A DNA stretch of 27,014 nt from NCBI GenBank assembly GCA_902373545.1, contig CABKMZ010000024.1, positions 1-27,014 on the forward strand. Direction: 5' to 3'. The translations under genes were made by a program, and so were the position numbers. Shown here piece after piece: positions 6,631 to 14,670 of this stretch; position 1 is the first letter of the stretch; the number at the start of each line of letters is the position of its first letter. A model generated the notes under the pieces. That model did not search any database. It was not told the origin of the DNA and saw only the letters and a list, made by a program, of their open reading frames with translations. This DNA comes from an uncultured Actinomyces sp. Its GTDB lineage: Bacteria; Actinomycetota; Actinomycetes; Actinomycetales; Actinomycetaceae.

Positions 6631-7485
6631 TCAGTTGATCGTCTCCACGGCAAGGGTCTGCGTCATGATGTGGGGGTGGCCCGGCCACAGCGTCAGCGCA
6701 CGCTCGCGCACTGCGGCGGTCTCGACGCACACGAAGTTCTGCCATTCGCCTTCGCCCACGTCGCTCATGCCAGCCGCCCCGGCCGACCAGGGATTCCACA
6801 CGATCGTCGAACCCGAGCCGTTCTTGTCGACGATGATGCGCCGATCAAGCTTCGGATCGATCACCTGAACCTGCTGGGTCGTTGTGTACACGCGGTCCGT
6901 GAATCCCACGAAGCTCAGGTCCCCGCACTGCGTGGAGTAGCGGCCTCGGACTTTATCGAAGTAGCGCTCGCCGTCCAGGCCCTCAACCGTCACGTCCTTG
7001 ACGTCGCCGACCCGCAGGTAGGTGTGCATGGCGGCCTCGATCGCGAAGGGGTGGTCGTCCTCGTTCGTCAGGGTCAGGGTCATGTTCAGCTCGGAACCCG
7101 CAAGGACGTCCAGGCGCGCGCAGAAGGAATGAGGGTAGAGCGCGGAGGTCTCGCCCGTGTGGTGCAGCTCGAAAGAGAACGAGGCCGGGGCGTCGTTCGC
7201 GGGTTGCGTGGAGGCCAGGAGCTTCCACGTCGAGGTGCGCGCAAAGCCGTGGGCGCCAGCTCCCGGACCGGGACGCGACGGGGAGTCCTCGGGGCCGCCA
7301 AACCAGGGCAAGCACAGGGGAACGCCGCCGCGGATCGCCTTCGTGCCGTCTAAGACGGCGCGCGAGGACAGCCACAGGACGTCCTCTTCATCCGTTGGGC
7401 GCCACGACAGGAGGTGGGCACCGAAGGGGGTGATCTGCGTTGAGGAGGAGGGAACGGTTGCTGAGAGGGTGGCGATATCGCTCAT
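6631..7485 (-). CDS. Aldose 1-epimerase family, hexose-6-phosphate mutarotase (YeaD-like)
   Basis: A 284-residue galactose-mutarotase-like protein, expected to interconvert alpha and beta anomers of glucose-6-phosphate or a related hexose phosphate in the cytosol. Seen: IRGGVPLCLPWFG (about 51-63) and AHGFAR (about 78-83), both typical of the YeaD branch; AMHTYLRVGD with the catalytic His (H155); FVCVETA with the catalytic Glu near residue 255; and the C-terminal TLWPGHPH. The arginines in the first two motifs bind phosphate in this family. The ATG at 7485 begins the conserved part; no clear ribosome site precedes it, and a TTG at 7521 is an in-frame alternative. It is the first gene of a three-gene minus-strand operon and is divergent from typA. 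Confidence 0.88.
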   Translation of the reverse strand: MSDIATLSATVPSSSTQITPFGAHLLSWRPTDEEDVLWLSSRAVLDGTKAIRGGVPLCLPWFGGPEDSPSRPGPGAGAHGFARTSTWKLLASTQPANDAPASFSFELHHTGETSALYPHSFCARLDVLAGSELNMTLTLTNEDDHPFAIEAAMHTYLRVGDVKDVTVEGLDGERYFDKVRGRYSTQCGDLSFVGFTDRVYTTTQQVQVIDPKLDRRIIVDKNGSGSTIVWNPWSAGAAGMSDVGEGEWQNFVCVETAAVRERALTLWPGHPHIMTQTLAVETIN

Positions 7486-7712
7486 AGTGATCAGTGAAGT
7501 GCATGGATAGTTTTGCAGCAAATAGACCGAATGGTCCAGGTGGGTAGGTAGATGACGTGGTGGATGTCGCAGGGTGGCGTGCGCATTGGCCCTCCGTATG
7601 CCGATATTCTGGAGAGGTATGTGCGTGGAATCGGTCAGTCGGCCGAATGTCCAAGGGGCTTCTGTGCCCCATCACACGCAATAATAGGTGTCCACATTTG
7701 AGGAGTCCAGAT

Positions 7713-9632
7713 ATGTCCACGCGTCCCGACCTGCGAAACGTCGCGATCGTCGCGCACGTCGATCACGGAAAGACCACGCTGGTTGACGCAATGCTCTGGC
7801 AGTCCGGAGCGTTCTCCGAGCGCGACACGGTCGAAAAGACCGGCGAGCGCGTCATGGACTCCGGCGATCTCGAGCGAGAAAAGGGCATCACCATTCTCGC
7901 CAAGAACACCGCCGTCCACTACAGCGGCCCCGCCGCTCAGGACCTGGGCCTTCAGGACGGCGTCACCATTAACGTCATTGACACCCCCGGTCACGCCGAC
8001 TTCGGCGGCGAGGTAGAGCGAGGCCTGTCGATGGTCGACGGCGTCGTCCTCATGGTGGACGCCTCCGAGGGTCCGCTGCCGCAGACCCGCTTCGTGCTGC
8101 GCAAGGCCCTCCAGGCCCACCTGCCCGTTATCGTCGTCGTCAACAAGGTTGACCGCCCCGACTCGCGTATCGACGAGGTCGTCTCCGAGACGACCGACCT
8201 GCTGCTCTCCCTGGGTGAAGACCTCATGAACGAGGGCATCGACATCGACGTGGACTCCCTCATGGACGTCCCCGTCGTCTACGCCTCCGCCAAGGCCGGC
8301 AAGTGCTCCCTGGATAACCCCGGCGACGGCCAGCTGCCCACCGAGGACCTCGAGCCCCTCTTCGAGACCATCCTGAACCGCATCCCCGGCCCCAGCTTCG
8401 ACGAGGACATGCCGCTGCAGGCCCACGTCACCAACCTGGACGCCTCGCCGTTCCTGGGTCGTCTGGCTCTGCTGCGCATCCACAACGGCACCCTGAAGAA
8501 GGGCGCCGACGTGGGACTTGCCCGCCACGACGGCACCATCCAGCGCGTGCACATCTCCGAGCTGCTGGCCACCGAAGGCCTCGAACGCGTGTCCACCGAC
8601 TCCGCCGCCCCCGGCGACATCGTCGCCGTCGCCGGCATCGAGGACATCATGATCGGCGAGTCCCTCGTCGACCTCGAGGATCCGCGCCCCCTCCCGCTCA
8701 TCACCGTCGACGACCCGGCGATCTCTATGACGATTGGCATCAACACCTCGCCGATGGCCGGTCGCGTCAAGGGCGCCAAGGTCACCGCCCGCCAGGTCAA
8801 GGACCGCCTCGACCGCGAACTCATCGGCAACGTGTCCCTGAAGGTCCTGCCCACCGAGCGTCCCGACGCCTGGGAGGTTCAGGGCCGTGGCGAACTCGCC
8901 CTGGCGATCCTCGTGGAGCAGATGCGCCGCGAGGGCTTCGAGCTCACTGTCGGCAAGCCGCAGGTCGTCACCAAGGAGATTGACGGCGTCCTCAGCGAGC
9001 CCATGGAGCGCATGACGATCGACATCCCCGAGGAATACCTCGGCGCCATCACGCAGCTCATGGCCGCACGCAAGGGCCGCATGGAGACCATGGCGAACCA
9101 CGGGTCGGGCTGGATCCGCCTGGAGTTCGTTGTCCCCGCCCGAGGCCTCATCGGCTTCCGCACGCGCTTCCTGACCGAAACGCGCGGCACCGGCATCGCC
9201 TCGTCCATCTCCGAGGGCTACGCCCCCTGGCAGGGCACCATCGAGCAGCGCCTCACCGGCTCCCTCGTCGCCGACCGCGCAGGCCAGGCCACCCCCTACG
9301 CCATGACGAACCTGCAGGAGCGCGGCTCCTTCATCGTCGAGCCCTCCTCCGAGGTCTACGAGGGCCAGGTCGTGGGCGAAAACCCGCGCGGCGAGGACAT
9401 GGACGTGAACATCTGCCGCGAGAAGAAGCAGACCAACACGCGCAGCGCCACCGCCGACGTGTACGAGTCGCTGACCCCCTCGCGCAAGCTCACCCTCGAA
9501 GAATCCCTCGAGTTTGCGGCCAACGACGAGTGCGTCGAGGTCACCCCGGAGGCCGTGCGCGTGCGCAAGGTCGTCCTGGATGCCCAGGAACGCTTCAAGA
9601 TCGCCGCTCGCGAGCGTCGCGCCAACCGCTGA
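7713..9632 (+). CDS. typA: Translational GTPase TypA/BipA
   Basis: A 639-residue ribosome-binding GTPase related to EF-G and LepA, involved in 50S assembly and growth under stress or cold. Seen: G1 AHVDHGKTT (14-22), the switch I segment EREKGITI, G3 [15 protein letters not shown]4 NKVDRPDSR and G5 YASAKAG. Domain II ([17 protein letters not shown]), the EF-G-like domains III and V ([19 protein letters not shown], then [20 protein letters not shown]) and the TypA-specific C-terminal domain ending in [20 protein letters not shown] follow. Length and order fit intact TypA (about 610-640). The ATG at 7713 follows GAGGAG by seven bases; the frame extends upstream without a better start. A small hairpin (GGGGC-GCCCC, 7655-7670) lies in the leader. 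The neighbours (SH3-like gene, ferredoxin, dapC) match an arrangement I recall from other actinobacteria. Confidence 0.97.
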   Translation: MSTRPDLRNVAIVAHVDHGKTTLVDAMLWQSGAFSERDTVEKTGERVMDSGDLEREKGITILAKNTAVHYSGPAAQDLGLQDGVTINVIDTPGHADFGGEVERGLSMVDGVVLMVDASEGPLPQTRFVLRKALQAHLPVIVVVNKVDRPDSRIDEVVSETTDLLLSLGEDLMNEGIDIDVDSLMDVPVVYASAKAGKCSLDNPGDGQLPTEDLEPLFETILNRIPGPSFDEDMPLQAHVTNLDASPFLGRLALLRIHNGTLKKGADVGLARHDGTIQRVHISELLATEGLERVSTDSAAPGDIVAVAGIEDIMIGESLVDLEDPRPLPLITVDDPAISMTIGINTSPMAGRVKGAKVTARQVKDRLDRELIGNVSLKVLPTERPDAWEVQGRGELALAILVEQMRREGFELTVGKPQVVTKEIDGVLSEPMERMTIDIPEEYLGAITQLMAARKGRMETMANHGSGWIRLEFVVPARGLIGFRTRFLTETRGTGIASSISEGYAPWQGTIEQRLTGSLVADRAGQATPYAMTNLQERGSFIVEPSSEVYEGQVVGENPRGEDMDVNICREKKQTNTRSATADVYESLTPSRKLTLEESLEFAANDECVEVTPEAVRVRKVVLDAQERFKIAARERRANR

Positions 9633-9646
9633 ACCGACGGGGGACG

Positions 9647-9675
9647 CCCCGCCGCCCGCTACAGGGACGGCGGGG
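9647..9675. terminator. Bidirectional hairpin between typA and the SH3-like gene
   Basis: CCCCGCCG (9647-9654) pairs with CGGCGGGG (9668-9675), and CCC/GGG inside extends the stem past one bulged A. It overlaps the last codons of the minus-strand gene that ends at 9659, so it can end both transcripts. Confidence 0.6.
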
Positions 9676-9985
9676 GAGGCACCCGCTTACCCGTCACCAT
9701 CGTGCGGGCATCCACGCGAACCGGCCCCCGCCTCGTCGCCACGGTGACGTGCGTGGGTGCCACCTCGAGCGCCTCTCCCAGGGCGTCGTGCAGCCCGTCG
9801 CTCTGGCGATACCGGATCACGATTCTCTGACCGACCTCAAAGCGCATCCACGGCAGGTCGGGAATTGCGCGAGGTGCGCGTGCGGAAATTTGCTCGCGTG
9901 CCCCATCCGGTCCCCGCTGGTCAATCGGCGGCATAGCGCCGTTTTCTGCGGGACCGTGGGCGGTGGGTGACTCGGGGCTGCTCAT
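9659..9985 (-). CDS. Small SH3-like domain protein (Rv0428c N-domain type)
   Basis: A 108-residue protein. Residues 1-45 are a low-complexity Pro/Ala/Gly lead. Residues 47-106 (WMRFEVGQRIVIRYRQ, DALGEALEV, VTVATRRGPVRVDARTMV, KRVPPPP) resemble the small beta-barrel that precedes the GNAT domain in mycobacterial Rv0428c-like acetyltransferases. In those proteins the barrel is fused to a catalytic domain; here it stands alone and no acetyltransferase follows on this strand. The function is therefore unknown; a binding or adaptor role is a guess. There is no ribosome site, but TATTAT (9997-9992) ends six bases before the ATG, so the message is probably leaderless. It is divergent from the ferredoxin gene and convergent with typA. 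Confidence 0.75.
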   Translation of the reverse strand: MSSPESPTAHGPAENGAMPPIDQRGPDGAREQISARAPRAIPDLPWMRFEVGQRIVIRYRQSDGLHDALGEALEVAPTHVTVATRRGPVRVDARTMVTGKRVPPPPSL

Positions 9986-10003
9986 ACGTGAATAATAGAT
10001 ACT
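9986..10003. promoter_or_regulatory. Divergent promoter of the SH3-like and ferredoxin genes
   Basis: On the minus strand TATTAT (9997-9992) lies six bases from the ATG at 9985. On the plus strand GATACT (9998-10003) is a possible -10 for the ferredoxin gene. The two elements abut, so the two transcripts could compete. -35 matches are weak. Confidence 0.4.
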
Positions 10004-10038
10004 AACGAGTCTTTAGAACTGACCAGGAGGAACGTCTC

Positions 10039-10380
10039 ATGACCTACGTCATCGCGCAGCCCTGCGTGGACGTCAAGGACCGCGCGTGCGTGGACGAGTG
10101 CCCCGTCGACTGCATCTACGAGGGGGAGCGCTCGCTGTACATCCACCCCGAGGAGTGCGTGGACTGTGGCGCCTGCGAGCCCGTGTGCCCCACCGAGGCC
10201 ATCTTCTACGAGGACGACCTGCCCGAGGAGTGGTCGGACTACCTGCGCGCCAACGTCGACTTCTTCAACGAGCTGGGCAGCCCCGGCGGCGCCCAGAAGA
10301 CCGGCGTCCAGGACTACGACGATCCGATGATCGCCGCCCTGCCGCCTCAGAATGAGGAATGGAAGGCCGAAAACCTCTGA
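10039..10380 (+). CDS. fdxA: 7Fe ferredoxin (FdxA/FdxC type)
   Basis: A 113-residue soluble electron carrier with one [3Fe-4S] and one [4Fe-4S] cluster. By family pattern C9, C17 and C50 hold the 3Fe cluster, and C21, C40, C43 and C46 hold the 4Fe cluster (CVDECPVDC and [12 protein letters not shown]). C25 is the extra cysteine usual in this actinobacterial type. The C-terminal helix ([19 protein letters not shown]) is the standard long tail of 7Fe ferredoxins. AGGAGG (10024-10029) precedes the ATG at a good distance. dapC starts 19 bases after its stop; the ferredoxin-dapC pair is a known actinobacterial gene order (Rv1177-Rv1178 in Mycobacterium tuberculosis). The redox partner is not encoded here. 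Confidence 0.96.
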   Translation: MTYVIAQPCVDVKDRACVDECPVDCIYEGERSLYIHPEECVDCGACEPVCPTEAIFYEDDLPEEWSDYLRANVDFFNELGSPGGAQKTGVQDYDDPMIAALPPQNEEWKAENL

Positions 10381-10387
10381 CAGTCGA

Positions 10388-10399
10388 TAGGGTAGGGGC
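10388..10399 (+). promoter_or_regulatory. Leaderless-type -10 before dapC
   Basis: TAGGGT (10388-10393) is followed by six bases (AGGGGC) and the ATG. AGGGG is too close to serve as a normal ribosome site. Transcription from the ferredoxin promoter could also supply dapC. Confidence 0.45.
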
Positions 10400-11545
10400 A
10401 TGACTCTTCACCTGCCCCGCCCCCTTGACCTGCCCGAATTCCCCTGGGATCAGCTCGCGCCCGCGAAAGAGCGCGCAGCTGCACATCCCGGGGGAATCTG
10501 CGATCTGAGCGTCGGCACGCCCGTCGACGATACCCCCGCGTTCATCCGCGAGGCTCTGGCGGATGCGTCCAATGCGCACGGGTACCCGACGGTGATTGGC
10601 ACCACCGAGGTGCGCGAGGCCATCGTGGCCTGGGGCAAGCGCCGGGGCATGGTGGACGTGGGCATGAACGGCGTCATCCCCACGATCGGCTCCAAAGAAG
10701 CCGTCGCGTGGATCCCCTTCCTGCTCGGCGTGCGCCCCGGCGACACCGTCCTGGTCCCCGAGGTCGCCTACCCGACCTACGACATCGGCGCCCGCCTGGC
10801 CGGGGCCACCCCCGTCGCCGTCGACCCGACGGATCCGAGCAGCTGGCCGGATGCCGCCCTCGTCTACCTGAACTCGCCGGGCAACCCCGACGGGCACGTC
10901 ATGAGCACAGACGAGCTGCGCGCCGTCGTCGCCTGGGCGCGCTCCCACGGCGCCGTCGTCGTCTCCGACGAGTGCTACGCCGCCCTGCCCTGGTCGGAGC
11001 CCTACGTGAGTGAGGGTGTGCCCTCCCTGCTCGATACGGACGTGTGCGAGGGCGACGCGAGCGGTCTCCTCGTCCTGTACTCGCTGTCTAAGCAGTCGAA
11101 TCTCGCGGGCTACCGCGGCGCCCTCATCTACGGCGATCCCGCACTGGTTGCCCCGATCGTCAGCGTGCGCAAGCACTCTGGACTCATGGTGCCCGCCCCC
11201 GTCCAGCACGCGATGGCCGTCGCTCTCAATGACACGGAGCACGTCGAGCGCCAGCGTAGCGTCTACGCCGTGCGTCGCGCCCTCCTCCTCGAGGCGCTGA
11301 CTGACGCCGGCCTCGACGTCGACCCCGACAGTGCCGCCGGCCTGTACCTGTGGGTCGCCGACCCCGCCAACCCGACCGACTCGTGGGCGCTTGTCAACCG
11401 CCTGGCTGAGCTCGGCATCCTCGTGGCCCCCGGCGACTTCTACGGCACGGCAGCCCACGGGCGCGTCCGCGTGGCCCTGACCGCCACCGACGAGCGCATT
11501 CAGGCGGCCGCCAGCCGCATCCGCGAGGCTTGGTCCGCCCGCTAA
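10400..11545 (+). CDS. dapC: Succinyldiaminopimelate aminotransferase DapC
   Basis: A 381-residue class I/II PLP aminotransferase, expected to convert N-succinyl-2-amino-6-oxopimelate plus glutamate to N-succinyl-LL-diaminopimelate in lysine and peptidoglycan synthesis. Seen: a substrate-loop start GYPTVIGTTEVREAI, LNSPGNPDG (N158), SDECYAALPW (D190, E191), and the PLP lysine in LYSLSKQSNLAGYRG (K231), a pattern I associate with actinobacterial DapC. The C-terminal half has GLYLWV and GRVRVALT with the carboxylate-binding Arg. Length is normal (about 360-400). The gene follows the ferredoxin and converges on dapD, so both succinylase-branch steps lie back to back. Related enzymes can also transaminate prephenate. 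Confidence 0.93.
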   Translation: MTLHLPRPLDLPEFPWDQLAPAKERAAAHPGGICDLSVGTPVDDTPAFIREALADASNAHGYPTVIGTTEVREAIVAWGKRRGMVDVGMNGVIPTIGSKEAVAWIPFLLGVRPGDTVLVPEVAYPTYDIGARLAGATPVAVDPTDPSSWPDAALVYLNSPGNPDGHVMSTDELRAVVAWARSHGAVVVSDECYAALPWSEPYVSEGVPSLLDTDVCEGDASGLLVLYSLSKQSNLAGYRGALIYGDPALVAPIVSVRKHSGLMVPAPVQHAMAVALNDTEHVERQRSVYAVRRALLLEALTDAGLDVDPDSAAGLYLWVADPANPTDSWALVNRLAELGILVAPGDFYGTAAHGRVRVALTATDERIQAAASRIREAWSAR

Positions 11546-11561
11546 CGAGCCACCAACGGCG

Positions 11562-11594
11562 CGAGGCCGGGACGCAGTGCGCGCCCCGGCCTCG
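11562..11594. terminator. Bidirectional hairpin between dapC and dapD
   Basis: CGAGGCCGGG (11562-11571) pairs perfectly with CCCGGCCTCG (11585-11594). After one A-C mismatch, CGC/GCG adds three pairs around the loop AGTGC. No U-tract follows on either side. It shares its stem with the hairpins at 4951 and 19593. Confidence 0.72.
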
Positions 11595-11609
11595 TGACGA
11601 TTGCCGACG

Positions 11610-12566
11610 TCAGTTCGACGCGTGCAGTGCGTCGTTGAGCTCGATGCCCACCACGCCCGCGCGGGCGATGGCCTCGATGCGGCCGGTCTGGGAGTTGCGG
11701 CGGAACAGGATGTTCGACGCGCCCGACAGCTCGCGCGCGGCAATCGTGCGCGGCTCGGCCTCACCAGAGGAATCGATGAGCGTCACCTTCGCGCCCGCGG
11801 TCACGTACAGGCCCGCCTCGACGACGCAGTCGTCGCCCAGCGCGATACCCAGGCCCGAGTTCGCGCCCAGCAGGCAGCGCTCGCCCAGGCGCACGCGCTG
11901 CTTCCCGCCGCCCGACAGGGTGCCCATCGTGGAGGCGCCACCGCCCACGTCCGAGCCGTCGCCGATGACGACGCCCTGCGAGACGCGGCCCTCGACCATC
12001 GAGCGGCCGAGCGTCCCCGCGTTGAAGTTGACGAAACCGGCATGCATGACGGTCGTGCCCTCGGAGAGGTAGGCGCCCAGGCGCACGCGCGTGCCGTCGG
12101 CGATACGGACACCCGACGGCAGCACGTAGTTGACCATCGGCGGGAACTTGTCGACGCCCTGCACGGTGACGGGGCGGCCGTCGCGGGCGCGCAGGCGCAG
12201 GCGGGTGGCCTCGAAGTCGGCGACCGCGCACGGGCCCGCATCCGTCCACACAACGTTGGGCAGCACCGCGAAGATGCTGTCCAGGTTGATCGTGTTGGGC
12301 TGAACCAGGCGGTGGGAGAGCAGGTGCAGGCGCAGGTAGGCGTCCTCGGTGGAGGCGGGGGCCTGCGTCAGGTCAATCGTCGTCGTCGTGACGACCGTGC
12401 GCACGCGGCGCGCATCGTCCACGCGCTCCAGGAGAGCCAGCGAGGTCGCCAGCTCCTCGTCGCTCCCGGGCTCGCCCAGGTGCGGGGCGGGGTACCACGT
12501 GTCGAGAGTCGTTCCATCCAGGGTGATCGTTGCGAGGCCGACGCCCCATGCAGTGCTGTTGTCCAT
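11610..12566 (-). CDS. dapD: Tetrahydrodipicolinate N-succinyltransferase DapD
   Basis: A 318-residue transferase that succinylates tetrahydrodipicolinate with succinyl-CoA, the step two before DapC in the lysine/diaminopimelate pathway. Seen: an N-terminal helical domain, then a left-handed beta-helix with hexapeptide turns ([40 protein letters not shown]). VNFNAGTLG and [19 protein letters not shown] are typical of the actinobacterial-type DapD, followed by [21 protein letters not shown]. The C-terminal segment ends in [18 protein letters not shown]. Length matches the long mycobacterial-type DapD (about 315). I chose the ATG at 12566 because the TACTGT-N6-ATG element precedes it; an upstream in-frame extension would run into the gap after maf. 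It lies 44 bases after maf on the same strand. Confidence 0.95.
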   Translation of the reverse strand: MDNSTAWGVGLATITLDGTTLDTWYPAPHLGEPGSDEELATSLALLERVDDARRVRTVVTTTTIDLTQAPASTEDAYLRLHLLSHRLVQPNTINLDSIFAVLPNVVWTDAGPCAVADFEATRLRLRARDGRPVTVQGVDKFPPMVNYVLPSGVRIADGTRVRLGAYLSEGTTVMHAGFVNFNAGTLGRSMVEGRVSQGVVIGDGSDVGGGASTMGTLSGGGKQRVRLGERCLLGANSGLGIALGDDCVVEAGLYVTAGAKVTLIDSSGEAEPRTIAARELSGASNILFRRNSQTGRIEAIARAGVVGIELNDALHASN

Positions 12567-12578
12567 GCCCCTACAGTA
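12567..12578 (-). promoter_or_regulatory. Leaderless-type -10 before dapD
   Basis: On the minus strand TACTGT (12578-12573) is followed by AGGGGC and the ATG at 12566. The six bases before the ATG are the same as those before dapC, so the two converging lysine genes may be expressed alike. Confidence 0.5.
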
Positions 12579-12610
12579 CGGGGCTGACGCGGGTCGTTTA
12601 GAAGTGAAAC

Positions 12611-13309
12611 TCAGGGGCGCGGCGCATCCCACAGGTCCGGCCAGAACACGCCCAGCTCCGTGGCCATCGCACGCAGCAGCGGCAAGGAGATGCCCACAAC
12701 AGAGTGATAATCGCCTGTCACTCCCTCGATAAACGGGCCTCCCAGGCCATCGACCGTGAAGGAGCCTGCGACGTGCAGGGGCTCGCCCGTGGCCACGTAG
12801 GCATCAATCTCGGCATCCGAGATGTCGCCGAAGTGGACGAGAGTCGACGCGGAGCGCGTCACGGACGCAGTGACGACGCGCGTGTCACCGTCCTGCGTGG
12901 ACGAGGCCGGGGCCAGGATCGCCGCGCAGTGGCCGGTCCACAGGGTCGCGGTCGTGCGCCGCATCGCCGCGATGCGCTCGCGGGCGACTTCGGGGGTGTG
13001 TGGCTTGCCGAGCATCTGGCCCCCGATTTCGAGCATGGAGTCGCAGCCGACGACAAGGACGGGCTCACCGTCGGGCAGGTCGGGGCTGTTGCGCGCCAGG
13101 GCCTCGCACACGTCGAGGCACTTGGCCGCAGCGAGTGCGCTCACTTCGTCTGCGGGGGTGGTTGCGGTGCCCGAGAACGCGCGGCCCCCGGGAAGGGCGG
13201 CCAGGACCGCGTCCTCGTTGACGGTGGACACTCGAACGAGTGGCGTGATGCCCGCCGCGATGAGCGTTGCTCGGCGGGCGGGGGAAGCGGAGGCAAGAAC
13301 GAGGCGCAT
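12611..13309 (-). CDS. maf: Maf family nucleotide pyrophosphatase
   Basis: A 232-residue protein of the Maf/HAM1-like fold, which hydrolyses non-canonical or pyrimidine nucleoside triphosphates to monophosphates and is linked to cell division arrest. Seen: the N-terminal SASPARR (7-13, the S-x-S-x-R-R signature), VVGCDSM with a catalytic Asp (D90), QMLGKPHTP (98-106), WTGHCAAI and the C-terminal [21 protein letters not shown] with the conserved lysine replaced in part. YhdE-like (dTTP/UTP) and YceF-like (m7GTP) branches cannot be separated here. I chose the ATG at 13309, which puts the signature at the usual distance; an ATG at 13327 adds six residues. A CACAAT lies six bases upstream. dapD follows 44 bases downstream. 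Confidence 0.92.
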   Translation of the reverse strand: MRLVLASASPARRATLIAAGITPLVRVSTVNEDAVLAALPGGRAFSGTATTPADEVSALAAAKCLDVCEALARNSPDLPDGEPVLVVGCDSMLEIGGQMLGKPHTPEVARERIAAMRRTTATLWTGHCAAILAPASSTQDGDTRVVTASVTRSASTLVHFGDISDAEIDAYVATGEPLHVAGSFTVDGLGGPFIEGVTGDYHSVVGISLPLLRAMATELGVFWPDLWDAPRP

Positions 13310-13360
13310 AGGCTCATTGTGGACCATGGCAGCTACGGGGCGCAGTCAAGCTGAAAATTG

Positions 13361-13410
13361 GTGCAAAAAACCGGGTTGTTGCAGGTAAACGTGCAAATGG
13401 CTGGTGCAAA
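13361..13410. repeat. Three direct copies of GTGCAAA upstream of the cyclase
   Basis: GTGCAAA occurs at 13361-13367, 13391-13397 and 13404-13410 in an A-rich intergenic region, all in the same direction. This is operator-like, 50-100 bases upstream of the cyclase promoter. The binding factor is unknown. Confidence 0.4.
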
Positions 13411-13457
13411 ACAGATTAGTCTACTACAATTGTCTGTATCTGGGGTCATGTGCCAGT

Positions 13458-13485
13458 GTGACCTTGAAAAGTGATCTACTATACT
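13458..13485 (+). promoter_or_regulatory. Promoter of the adenylyl cyclase gene
   Basis: GTGACC (13458-13463) and TATACT (13480-13485) are 16 bases apart. The -10 is strong; the -35 matches TTGACA at four of six positions. The transcript would carry a leader of about 45 bases with GAGGAGG before the ATG. Confidence 0.55.
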
Positions 13486-13537
13486 GATTGTTCGCTGATG
13501 TGGTGTTGAGTCAGCCTGACTTGAGGAGGGATTCGCG

Positions 13538-14572
13538 ATGGATGATCGTGCGGCATCGTTCCGTGCAACTCCCGATGACCTCACCGCAACCAGCTACGTT
13601 CCTCAGCTGCTCGGTGGTCATCTCACTTACTCCGCCCGCGACCTCGCAGAGGCGACGGGCACTCCGATCGACCGCGTCGTGCAATTCTGGATCGCCCTGG
13701 GCTTCCAGGCTCCCGATCCGGACGAGCAGATGTTCTCCCAGCGCGACCTTGAGGTCCTGCACAAGTGGCACGATCTCGTCGAGTCGGGGGCCATCGACAC
13801 GGCTACGTCTCGCTCGCTCCTGCGCGCCAATTCTCACCTGGCCGACCGTCTCGCCCTGTGGCAGTACGAGGCCCTGGTTGAGGACTCGTCGCGCCGCCTG
13901 ATGCTGGACGATACGACGGCCCGTATGTACGTGCTCGACCATATGCGCGAGTACATCGACGTCTTCCAGGAAATGTTCGTCTACTCCTGGCGTCGTCAGC
14001 TCGAGGCGACCCTGTCGCGTTTCGACCGTGAGGTCTCTCAGCGCGGGCACGAGGAGCGTCATAGTCGCTTCCCCCTCAACCGCTGCCTCGGTTTCGTGGA
14101 CATGGTCTCCTACACCTCCTCCTCCACGATCCTCGGCGATTCCCTGGTGGGCCTCATCGAGCGCTTCGAGGAAGAGAGTCGGACCGCGGTCATCGAGGAG
14201 GGCGGGCGCGTCGTCAAGATGATCGGCGATGCGGTCCTGTACATCGCCGATGATCTGCCGACCGGCCTGCGCGTGGCGACCGCCCTGATCGAACGCTTGA
14301 ATGCCGACGATGAGATGCTGCCCGTGCGCGCCTCCTTCGTTCGTGGCGACGTGTTTTCCCGCTCCGGCGACGTCTTCGGTCCGACCGTCAATCTCGCGTC
14401 TCGCCTCGTGGACATCGCGCCGGTCGGTAAGATCCTCACCGACCCCGCTACGGCTGCTGCGATCGCTGCTGGTAAGGGTGGTGAGGGCTACCGCCTCGAG
14501 GAGTTCCCGACCGCAGACTTGCGCGGTTTTGGGCCGGTGTCACCCTACCTTCTCTCGTCTCGCGTGTCCTGA
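13538..14572 (+). CDS. Class III adenylyl cyclase with N-terminal regulatory domain
   Basis: A 344-residue soluble cyclase expected to make cAMP from ATP. The N-terminal part (about 25-165) resembles the regulatory domain of mycobacterial Rv1264, which there controls activity by pH. It begins with a MerR-like helical unit (LTYSARDLAEATGTPIDRVV) and WIALGFQAPDPDEQMFSQRD. The cyclase domain (about 180-344) has metal-binding D188 in FVDMVSYT and D231 in GDAVLYIADD, purine-selecting K227 and D278 (GDVFGP), and transition-state N285 and R289 (VNLASRL). All six catalytic residues are present, with Lys and Asp at the purine positions, so ATP is favoured over GTP. GAGGAGG (13521-13527) precedes the ATG. 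A strong terminator follows, so it is separate from the two-component genes. Confidence 0.94.
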   Translation: MDDRAASFRATPDDLTATSYVPQLLGGHLTYSARDLAEATGTPIDRVVQFWIALGFQAPDPDEQMFSQRDLEVLHKWHDLVESGAIDTATSRSLLRANSHLADRLALWQYEALVEDSSRRLMLDDTTARMYVLDHMREYIDVFQEMFVYSWRRQLEATLSRFDREVSQRGHEERHSRFPLNRCLGFVDMVSYTSSSTILGDSLVGLIERFEEESRTAVIEEGGRVVKMIGDAVLYIADDLPTGLRVATALIERLNADDEMLPVRASFVRGDVFSRSGDVFGPTVNLASRLVDIAPVGKILTDPATAAAIAAGKGGEGYRLEEFPTADLRGFGPVSPYLLSSRVS

Positions 14573-14587
14573 GTCGACCTGTCTCAG

Positions 14588-14636
14588 ACCGTTCCCATCG
14601 GCGTCCGGGCGGGACGCCGATTTGGTCAAGAACGGT
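14588..14636 (+). terminator. Nested terminator after the adenylyl cyclase gene
   Basis: ATCGGCGTCC (14597-14606) pairs perfectly with GGACGCCGAT (14612-14621) around the loop GGGCG, followed by TT. A second inverted repeat, ACCGTTC (14588-14594) and GAACGGT (14630-14636), brackets it. Confidence 0.75.
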
Positions 14637-14658
14637 GAAAGTTTTGGTTCGGAATTGC

Positions 14659-14670
14659 TAAGATGAGCGC
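14659..14670 (+). promoter_or_regulatory. Leaderless-type -10 before the response regulator
   Basis: TAAGAT (14659-14664) is followed by six bases and the GTG at 14671. A GTGAAA 18 bases upstream is a weak -35. There is no ribosome site. Confidence 0.55.

Noticed and set aside
7655..7670. GGGGC-GCCCC hairpin in the typA leader as a riboswitch
   Set aside because: Only five pairs, no recognisable conserved core; too little to call.
7635..9101. 488-codon minus-strand open frame opposite typA
   Set aside because: Val/Gly/Asp-rich translation without domains; shadow of typA.
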